Source: Nectonema munidae | Lineage: Eukaryota; Nematomorpha; Nectonematoida; Nectonematidae | DNA: 64,000 nt | Direction of reading: 5' to 3' | Assembly (NCBI GenBank): GCA_030549495.1 | Contig: JAUIRK010001046.1 | Span: 186,001 to 250,000 of the forward strand | Shown: positions 52,001 through 64,000 of the stretch, one piece after another | Layout: each line of letters begins with the position of its first letter | Position numbering within the stretch: the stretch's first letter is position 1 | Notes under the pieces: generated by a model | Told to the model about the DNA's origin: nothing | Database searches by the model: none | What the model saw: only the letters and a program-made list of their open reading frames with translations | Translations under genes and position numbers: made by a program

Positions 52001-53442
52001 ATGCTCATGAATTAATTAAATTTTTTTTATAGTTTTTTTAAATTTAAAAACTGCAAAAAATTTTCTTGTGAGGGCGTGACATTTTTAACTCAAAAAATAA
52101 AATTTTGGTTATTTTTATAATTTATGATCAAAAACTCATATGAAATTTATATGGGGTTTTAAAAAAATTAAAAAGTCATAACCCTAATGCACAAACAAAA
52201 TGATACGTATCCTTTTGTTACTTTTCTTTCTTACCCATGCTTTATATTCTACACTTACTCACAAGTTAACCTGTTCCCGGTCTGGTTCAGCTCGGTTTGT
52301 TCCTTAAATTCTGTAGTCCTCTCTGATCTGATGCTTAGATATTATAGTTCGGTTCAAACTATGGACTATACACGGTCTAATCCAGACTTGGTCTCGATAT
52401 TATGAGGACCTGACTGATTTTGAACAGGTCTACTCATAAGTAATATTATATACGGTCAAAATATAGCATTTCATGAAAAAGGCAGGATATGTTTTTCTCT
52501 ACAGCATATAGAGTCTCCAACTTAAATTTCATTATGATTGATGAAATTATTTGGGTAAGCGATTTTTTTTAATTGTATTGACCTTTAAAATTTCGAATTA
52601 ATAATACTTCATATAGAAAATTATTTTAAGTAATTTTTAAGCAAAATTAATTTTGGTACTTGTTTACTTTCTTGCTCCCACCCCTACAACTTTTTCAAAA
52701 AAAAATTACACTAAATTTTTATAATATATTGTAAATAATAATTTTTTTTTCAAATAAAATGAATATTTTTTTTGTATAAAATATTCTTGTGCCGTTAAAA
52801 AATAAATTTATTAGTTAGTTGATATAGTTTTATTTTCTTCTAGAAAATAATTAAATTTTTAAAAATAGCAATAGAAAAGTCAATCTCCAGCATGCAGGGG
52901 GTGGATGGAGTAAACAATATTAAGTCTTATAATTTATATCTTTTTAAATTTGTATTCATTGAAAAATGAAAATATAAAAAAAGCTATATTATTATCACTT
53001 CTATATCCTAGATGTGCGCTTCTACCGGTGAAGTACCAAAATCAGACAACTTTTTTGAATTTCTATTTATTTTGGTTAAAAACCCGAAATCGTATACTGT
53101 CCATTTTGGAATCATTGGTATTAAACGAGTTCATGGCCATTGTAATGTGCTCACATTTGGATAAAAAAATTATCGCACCTCAATTATGATAAAACCAATA
53201 AATTTGTTGCCTTATTTTCAGGTATTCAAAATTCCGATGCCCAAACAAAACATAAATATAGCAAGAACGATTGACAAAGTTTCTCGCGTACTCTTTCCAG
53301 CTGCTTTCGGAATATTCAATATCGTCTACTGGCAGGTTTATTTGAACGATGACTCCAGGTAGTACTTGTTTTGCTCATATTTACACCTGCTACTTCAAAT
53401 TCTTTTTTTAGGATCTCAGCTCTATTCGATCTAGACAGTTAG
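27928..53442 (+). CDS. Cys-loop ligand-gated anion channel, GluCl/GlyR-like (10 exons, 5' partial)
   Basis: This is a pentameric neurotransmitter-gated anion channel subunit of the plasma membrane. Exons are 27928-28025, 35339-35406, 39203-39429, 39985-40067, 43293-43427, 46119-46310, 47318-47484, 49350-49463, 53222-53358 and 53412-53442. All junctions are GT-AG and keep one frame, giving 416 residues plus a TAG stop. In partial numbering, the Cys-loop is C138-C152 (13 residues between) and the second disulfide pair is C197-C208, typical of GluCl, GlyR, HisCl and pHCl. M1 is about 222-243, M2 249-268, M3 282-304 and M4 384-402. The P249-A250-R251 motif before M2 is the anion-selectivity signature. 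[18 protein letters not shown] and [12 protein letters not shown] are closest to arthropod GluCl as I remember them. The M3-M4 loop is short (about 75 residues). The signal-peptide exon was not found and the agonist is not predictable. GluCl-like orphan versus true GluCl is open. Confidence 0.95.
28290..28432 (-). repeat. tRNA-derived SINE, family 1
   Basis: The minus strand reads GGGGGAGTGAGTGAGG, then TTGGTTAGATACTGG (A-box-like), then GGGTTCGATCCCGCA (B box), spaced as in a tRNA, followed by a tRNA-unrelated body. It cannot fold as a working tRNA because the acceptor 3' half is absent. It lies in the channel's first intron. Confidence 0.7.
28696..28963. mobile_element. hAT-type miniature element (268 bp)
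   Basis: The left end TAGTGCCGGAT and the right end ATCCGGCACTG are inverted, with internal GCTGCTATAGGCCC and CTGCTACAGGCCC phrases. The flanks GCATCCAT and GCATTCAT match at 7 of 8 positions as a target duplication. It is in the channel's first intron. Confidence 0.87.
28984..29100 (+). mobile_element. Miniature piggyBac-like element, copy 2 (117 bp)
   Basis: It is flanked by TTAA at 28980-28983 and 29101-29104. It starts CCCGTTAACGACCAGA and ends TGGGCGTTAACGGG. Inside is the palindrome GTCGACTATAGTCGAC. Confidence 0.9.
29424..29546 (-). mobile_element. Miniature piggyBac-like element, copy 3, inverted
   Basis: This is the same family as 28984-29100 in the opposite orientation, with ends CCTGTTAACGCCCAGAG and GGTCGTTAACTGG and a shared inner GTCGACTATAGTCGAC plus AAATCGTCTGCGTTTATC. 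The TTAA sites are worn. Confidence 0.85.
30141..31437 (-). mobile_element. hAT-like element relic with inverted ends
   Basis: TAGGGCGA at 30141 and its inverse TCGCCCTA ending at 31437 bound a decayed minus-strand coding region. The open piece at 30761-30979 contains [19 protein letters not shown], the C-terminal hAT dimerisation motif (usually (S/V)ERSFSxLKxL). No matching 8-bp duplication was found. A further small repeat with GCCTCCGATT and GGAGGCGTATTT phrases sits at 30290-30600. Confidence 0.7.
31438..32536. other. Unassigned intron sequence with short coding-like frames
   Basis: A palindrome-rich patch, GTACCCGCGGGTACCC at about 31540, looks like a hAT end. Two adjacent plus-strand frames (31632-31835 and 31832-32014; for example [20 protein letters not shown]) read more like worn coding sequence than chance, but I do not recognise a family. 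Confidence 0.35.
32537..32929. mobile_element. hAT-like miniature element (about 393 bp)
   Basis: The left end CTGGTGATGGTAATTAA and the right end ACCGAATACCATCACTAG are imperfect inverses. The flanks TAGGCAGT and TACGCACC agree at only 5 of 8 positions. Parts of the interior recur at 27015-27190 and, inverted, at 34942-35003. Confidence 0.6.
32930..34440. other. Intron sequence with an unassigned 141-residue frame
   Basis: The frame at 33108-33533 starts at TTG, lacks a recognisable family and is followed by CT-rich sequence (33558-33585). Its composition is less AT-rich than the flanks, so it may be transcribed, but I cannot support a gene. Confidence 0.3.
34441..34930. repeat. Unclassified GC-richer block bounded by CTGAATCCACCA
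   Basis: The block holds a (CCG)n-like stretch (about 34476-34495) and CTGAATCCACCA at about 34500 and again at about 34911, with CCATGG twice inside. There is no ORF of note. It looks like an inserted repeat of foreign composition; a terminal repeat of an old retroelement is one possibility among others. Confidence 0.4.
34942..35003 (-). repeat. Inverted partial copy of the 32.7-kb element
   Basis: TTTTTCAATAACGATT and CAAAAGTAACTGATTC followed by ATATATCAAAT are the reverse complement of 32731-32784, apart from a small local change. Confidence 0.75.
35339..35406 (+). CDS. Channel exon 2: first beta strands
   Basis: This 68-nt exon lies between a long polypyrimidine-CAG acceptor and GTAAGA. 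It completes the split Arg codon and encodes [18 protein letters not shown], the beta1-beta2 segment that is typically VNVxxxINSxSxxSExxM in the family. It ends on a codon boundary. Confidence 0.87.
35463..35680 (+). repeat. tRNA-derived SINE, family 2, with GGAAGGGCATCTGG core
   Basis: TGGCATGGTGGTTAGACC (A-box-like) and GGTCTCGGATTCTATTC (worn B box) are followed by GCCAGGAAGGGCATCTGGTC and AAAATGCACCACGG. The AGGAAGGGCATCxGG core is a recurring SINE body motif in animals. It lies just after the second channel exon. Confidence 0.65.
35863..35884. repeat. (TG)11 microsatellite
   Basis: A perfect dinucleotide run in the intron between channel exons 2 and 3. Confidence 0.95.
35890..39200. other. 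Intron sequence, channel exon 2 to exon 3
   Basis: AT-rich with no coding signal. Fragments resembling hAT ends (ATTGGCGTAGCT at about 38211; TAGGCCCGTAGCTAG at about 38924) could not be paired. Confidence 0.45.
39203..39429 (+). CDS. Channel exon 3: beta strands 2-6, loops D, A and E
   Basis: This is the largest exon. It encodes [19 protein letters not shown] (loop D), then [12 protein letters not shown] (loop A) and [17 protein letters not shown] (loop E). The order and spacing match the extracellular domain of GluCl and GlyR. The acceptor is AATAG at 39198-39202 and the donor is GTTTCT. The exon ends inside the Arg codon of SQR. Confidence 0.92.
39985..40067 (+). CDS. Channel exon 4: Cys-loop
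   Basis: The exon encodes [18 protein letters not shown] followed by TQKC. The two cysteines are 14 positions apart, with the invariant Pro and Asp (PFD) of Cys-loop receptors between them. The acceptor is TTTTAG and the donor GTAAGT. It ends after the first base of a Tyr codon, which the next exon completes as IATYGYTT (loop B). Confidence 0.95.
40163..41955 (+). mobile_element. Tigger/pogo-like DNA transposon (1.79 kb), inactivated
   Basis: It is flanked by TA (40161-40162 and 41956-41957), with ends CAGTGTAAAACCGGATTTT and the inverse of CAGTAAAATCTGTG..AAGCGGATTAC, a worn inverted repeat. The plus-strand transposase includes [20 protein letters not shown] (DNA-binding to catalytic linker) and [20 protein letters not shown], the LLxDNAxSH catalytic motif of jerky/Tigger DDE proteins, followed by TVLLN-like and acidic C-terminal pieces. 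Several stops and shifts break it. It sits in the intron between channel exons 4 and 5. Confidence 0.85.
41958..43292. other. Intron remainder before channel exon 5
   Basis: AT-rich; a G8 run at about 42683-42690 with flanking CCTGTCTATAGAGG looks like another element end without a visible partner. Confidence 0.4.
43293..43427 (+). CDS. Channel exon 5: loop B to loop C
   Basis: The exon completes [17 protein letters not shown] and runs to [11 protein letters not shown], the tip of loop C with the first cysteine of the second disulfide pair. The phase fits both neighbours exactly. The acceptor is TTTTAAG and the donor GTAAGG. The exon lacks a long open frame of its own and is easy to miss; it was found by asking which sequence would join exons 4 and 6. 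Confidence 0.92.
43428..45485. other. Intron sequence with two unassigned minus-strand frames
   Basis: Frames at 44456-44767 (103 residues) and 45068-45256 (62 residues, with [18 protein letters not shown] and [11 protein letters not shown]) have ATG starts. The second reads like real but orphan coding sequence, probably from a worn repeat. No family was recognised. Confidence 0.3.
45494..45774. mobile_element. hAT-type miniature element (281 bp), perfect target duplication
   Basis: The ends are CAGGGCCGGCCCTAG and CTAAGGCCGGCCCTG, with ATCTTATC on both sides (45486-45493 and 45775-45782) as a perfect 8-bp target duplication. No coding capacity. It is inside the intron between channel exons 5 and 6 and looks young. 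Confidence 0.95.
46119..46310 (+). CDS. Channel exon 6: M1 and M2
   Basis: The exon encodes [17 protein letters not shown], then M1 with the family motif SWVSFW, the linker HPDATPAR, and the pore helix M2 as [16 protein letters not shown]. The PAR triplet marks an anion channel. M2 carries Thr at 2', Cys at 4', Thr at 6' and Leu at 9'. Boundaries are ATTTAG at the acceptor and GTATGT at the donor. Confidence 0.96.
46687..46866 (-). repeat. tRNA-derived SINE, family 3, copy 1, with 16-bp target duplication
   Basis: The minus strand starts GAGCCTCAATGG, carries TACCTCTCAGCTTAACAG (A-box region) and AGGGGTTCGATCCCCC (B box), then a body ending in CCAATACCAATC-type tail units. AACCGAATTTATTAGT is repeated exactly on both sides (46671-46686 and 46867-46882), showing LINE-type retroposition. 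It sits in the intron between channel exons 6 and 7. Confidence 0.92.
47318..47484 (+). CDS. Channel exon 7: M2-M3 loop and M3
   Basis: The exon encodes [18 protein letters not shown] (the gating loop), then M3 with [20 protein letters not shown], then the start of the cytoplasmic loop. The acceptor is CTTTTAG and the donor GTACGC. Relative to GluCl M3 (WTGVC), this protein reads WIFTC, so the Gly of the macrocyclic-lactone site is Phe. Confidence 0.96.
47485..49349. other. Intron sequence, channel exon 7 to exon 8
   Basis: AT-rich and apparently free of recognisable transposons. A patch at 49135-49230 with GGTGGGTCTTAGACCAC and CAGTGGGGTAAG may be a worn element. Confidence 0.45.
49350..49463 (+). 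CDS. Channel exon 8: cytoplasmic M3-M4 loop
   Basis: The exon encodes 38 residues starting [18 protein letters not shown] and ending NLRTSNSR. There is no strong family motif, as expected for the variable cytoplasmic loop. Support comes from the exact phase 0 at both ends, the GTTTAG acceptor, the GTACTT donor, and a base composition like the neighbouring exons. The chosen donor is the only one that leaves the frame open before M4. Confidence 0.78.
50110..51869 (-). mobile_element. hAT-superfamily transposase relic
   Basis: The minus-strand start is [20 protein letters not shown]. The longest open piece (50433-50933) has [39 protein letters not shown] and [18 protein letters not shown], a transposase type I recall as abundant in copepod and other arthropod genomes. 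Near the end, [16 protein letters not shown] is the hAT dimerisation motif, closing with TSKLRS before TAG at 50110-50112. Stops and shifts separate the pieces, so it is inactive. Terminal repeats were not identified. It lies in the intron between channel exons 8 and 9. Confidence 0.85.
51900..53221. other. Intron remainder before channel exon 9
   Basis: Very AT-rich, with no recognised features. Small frames at 52187-52405 and 52950-53189 show no family. Confidence 0.45.
53222..53358 (+). CDS. Channel exon 9: M4
   Basis: The exon encodes [19 protein letters not shown], then [18 protein letters not shown]. The ID+xSRxxFPxxFxxFNxxYW pattern is the M4 hallmark of arthropod and vertebrate anion channels. 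The acceptor is TTTTCAG. The donor GTAGTA starts a 53-nt intron. Confidence 0.95.
53412..53442 (+). CDS. Channel exon 10: C-terminus and stop
   Basis: This short last exon completes an Arg codon and encodes ISALFDLDS before TAG at 53440-53442. It follows the 53-nt intron with a TTTTTTAG acceptor. A short extracellular tail after M4 is normal for the family. Confidence 0.85.
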
Positions 53443-53551
53443 AGAGCAAAGAAAAACTGGGCATCATCCCTTCCCGACAAGAAAAATGAATTTGAGCATT
53501 GAAGGAAAGCGTATTCACATCAGAGAAAGCAACGCCATCCTATATTCACCA

Positions 53552-53557
53552 AATAAA
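53552..53557 (+). promoter_or_regulatory. Poly(A) signal of the channel gene
   Basis: AATAAA lies 110 nt after the channel stop codon and is the first canonical signal downstream. Cleavage would be expected about 10-30 nt further on, inside or next to the 3' UTR of the convergent Rpb12 gene. Confidence 0.6.
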
Positions 53558-53590
53558 TAATCATGGAAAAATATTTTAATACAAGCTGCT

Positions 53591-53596
53591 TTTATT
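53591..53596 (-). promoter_or_regulatory. Poly(A) signal of Rpb12
   Basis: AATAAA on the minus strand lies about 103 nt after the Rpb12 stop codon. Its expected cleavage zone (about 53560-53580) meets the end of the channel transcript coming the other way. Confidence 0.6.
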
Positions 53597-53698
53597 AAAA
53601 ATTTGTCTTCATCTTCACACTTTTTTGAAAGACTTTTTATTTGAGAAGGGGCTGCTCTACAATGAACACACTCATCATCTTGAACTTGGTAGGTAGAG

Positions 53699-62041
<8,343 letters not shown>

Positions 62042-62271
62042 GAAAACTGGCAATTAAATATGAAAAATAAAAAATAAAATCTCTAAAAAAGTACAAATTA
62101 ATCATCTCATATATGATAATATATTTTCAGATAGTTTTAAATAATATTAAATTATTTAAAGGAATAAGACTGTTTTATCTATCAACTTGTGAATTATTTA
62201 CGTTTGAGATATTTTAATTAAGTATAAAAACAACAAAAGTTATAAAAATATTAAAACAAACTGAGTCAACT

Positions 62272-62657
62272 CAGTGCCCACGCTAAAGCTAAATTTCAAG
62301 GGGGCTGAAATGGGGCAAAGAAACACATTTGCAAAAAATTTTTGTCTTTTTTTCTTTTTCTCTCATAAGCTATGCAGAGGCATATGTGATTTAAAAAGCA
62401 CAGTTTTCATATTTACTTTATATCCTATATTATTTTGCTGAAAATCATGAAGTACTTCTGTATAAAAACTATAGAAATCTCATATTATACATGCACATAC
62501 ACCAGCATTTATATAAGATTATTGTGTACAATTTTTGCTTATTTATTTTTCCTTTAAAAAGTGCATGGGGCAAAACCAAAAATTTTAGGGGGGGCAAAGA
62601 TTAATACAGGGGGGGGGGGGCATGTGCCCTAAAATTATATAGGTAGCGCGGGCACTG
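62272..62657. mobile_element. hAT-type miniature element (386 bp) upstream of Rpb12
   Basis: The ends CAGTGCCCACGCTA and TAGCGCGGGCACTG are inverted, with AGTCAACT perfectly duplicated on both sides (62264-62271 and 62658-62665). It holds a G12 run (62609-62620) and GGGGGGGCAAAG phrases. It begins 231 bp upstream of the Rpb12 ATG, so it may lie in or next to the promoter. Confidence 0.94.
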
Positions 62658-62665
62658 AGTCAACT

Positions 62666-63640
62666 AAATCTGAATTTATTCAAATCTAATCAATTCTTAA
62701 AATCAATCACTTTTTTGATTCATATGATGTTTTAAGTTTATGCCCTTCTAATTTTTTTTATTTTCGCTTTATAATAAAGCATAACAACGTTTATGGTTTA
62801 AAAAATAACGTTTTAAATACGATTTTGTTAAATTATGCTGTCAAAAATATTCAAAACTTAAAAAAATTTGGTATATAAATTATTTATTGTATTGTGACTA
62901 ATTATAATTTCTCTAAAATTACTCTACTATGTCTTTTTCTGACATTAACCGTCATCAGATAAGTAAACTACGATCTTCAATTTTTCCACAAAAATGAATT
63001 AAATTTTTTTTTTTACTTATAATGTCTAGTCTTCACGCTTACGATAGTAGAATTTTATATACACTTATATTTTTATCCATCATAATAATTATTTCTATAA
63101 AATTATTTTTTACACAAACAATTTTGTAAGCATAATATTGCATGTAATTCCTTAATTCAACTCTGAAGGTGTTTAAGAAATCCCTTATTTTGTTTATTAA
63201 AAGTAAAATTAAAGTATCCAGTTAATAAATCTAATTGTTCTCTCACTAATGATTTCTTTCATTCCATTTTCATCTATTCTTATAATTTTAACTAGACATA
63301 CTGATTTACTTCTATGTTTAAGGAATTATTTATAAATAACAATTGATTAGGCATATTTATTCACCTTTTTACATAATTGTCTCATTTTTGTTAAATCTAA
63401 TTGCCCTTGATCAAATTTCTTTTTCGATTTTAAGATTTTTTTTAAATGAACGATATCTATAAATTTATTATAATTATACTTAGAATTTGAAAGAGTAAAG
63501 ATTATAATATTAACAGTATATAATTTTAAATAAAGAGACAATGAAATTTATTTAAAATAATAAATGTAAATAACATAAATAACTAAAATTATTAAAATAT
63601 TTTCCAGTTTATGTTAGAATTACATATTTATGATAGAAAA
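62666..63640. other. AT-rich sequence upstream of Rpb12
   Basis: A minus-strand frame at 63347-63541 (64 residues, ATG start, ending KKKFDQGQLDLTKMRQLCKK) reads somewhat like coding sequence but has no recognised family. Nothing else is evident. Confidence 0.3.
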
Positions 63641-63797
63641 ATAATAGTTAGTTGGTTGGTTGGTTGGAGATATTAATGAAAAGGCTATATGCTCGCATAT
63701 GGTTAATAGAAGTTTTTGTAAATTTGTTTTTAAGAGTTGGAAGCCTTGTGGATCGAACCCCTAAACTTTAACTCTTAAGCTGAGGGGTACACCCTAA
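63640..63797 (-). repeat. tRNA-derived SINE, family 3, copy 2
   Basis: This is the same family as 46687-46866. On the minus strand it carries GGGTGTACCCCTCAGCTTAA, AGGGGTTCGATCCACAAGGC (B box), an AGCCTTTTCATTAAT-type body and a tail of (CCAA)n units seen on the plus strand as TTGGTTGGTTGGTTGG at 63651-63667. The tail length differs from copy 1. Confidence 0.88.
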
Positions 63798-64000
63798 ATT
63801 CATATTTTCAAAATTTTTGAAAATATCATGTATATCAGGGCAGGATAAATAGATCATGGTATATTGGGGGCAAAAACTTTTAAAAATATTTTATAGTATA
63901 GAAAGTTTTAATTCTTTACTAAACGGCAACTTATTCAAATAATTCATTTAGAAAAAAATGTTTTCTTTTTTATAATTGCATAAAATACTATTTAATCTAA

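Overview
The window looks like arthropod nuclear DNA, and a caligid copepod (sea louse) is my best guess. It is strongly AT-rich. Spliced genes mix introns of about 50-60 nt with introns of several kb, and the intergenic DNA is packed with piggyBac, hAT and Tigger/pogo elements, LINE pieces and tRNA-derived SINEs. The organism assignment is inference.

Two host genes can be assembled exon by exon. The first, on the + strand, is a Cys-loop ligand-gated anion channel of the glutamate-gated chloride channel (GluCl) / glycine receptor type. Ten exons run from 27928 to the stop codon at 53442. They encode 416 residues in unbroken reading phase: most of the extracellular domain, the Cys-loop, a second disulfide pair, M1 to M4 and the short C-terminus. 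Only the signal-peptide exon is missing. The second, on the - strand, is the RNA polymerase I/II/III subunit Rpb12 (POLR2K). It has three exons, from the ATG at 62041 to the stop at 53699, and gives a complete protein of 61 residues. The two genes are convergent: their stop codons lie 257 nt apart and their poly(A) signals about 35 nt apart.

Layout. 1-23 kb: decayed transposons with no host gene seen. These are a relic ORF at the left edge, a 150-bp tandem repeat, a piggyBac with terminal repeats (3866-5867), a LINE in minus orientation (8.5-9.7 kb), more piggyBac remains (9.7-11.4 and 16.8-18.1 kb), an endonuclease/RT LINE piece (15.8-16.8 kb) and hAT-type miniature elements. 22.1-22.85 kb: a less AT-rich stretch that could hold the channel's promoter or first exon. 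23.9-25 kb: a relic of an uncharacterised arthropod repeat-associated gene. 28-53 kb: the channel gene; its introns carry miniature piggyBac and hAT elements, SINEs, a Tigger/pogo (40163-41955) and a hAT transposase relic (50110-51869). 53.7-62.0 kb: Rpb12. Its 8.1-kb first intron is a transposon nest: an intron-bearing piggyBac (55114-58148) sits inside a dispersed repeat, and a second copy of that repeat lies in a 2.66-kb hAT element (58911-61573) that itself contains a small element with a 42-bp minisatellite. 62.0-64 kb: the Rpb12 upstream region, a hAT miniature element 231 bp from the ATG, and a SINE.

I see no tRNA, rRNA, CRISPR array or prokaryote-type operon. No new multi-gene system is evident. 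The most interesting signals are the drug-site residue in the channel, the nested elements in Rpb12 and the convergent gene ends.
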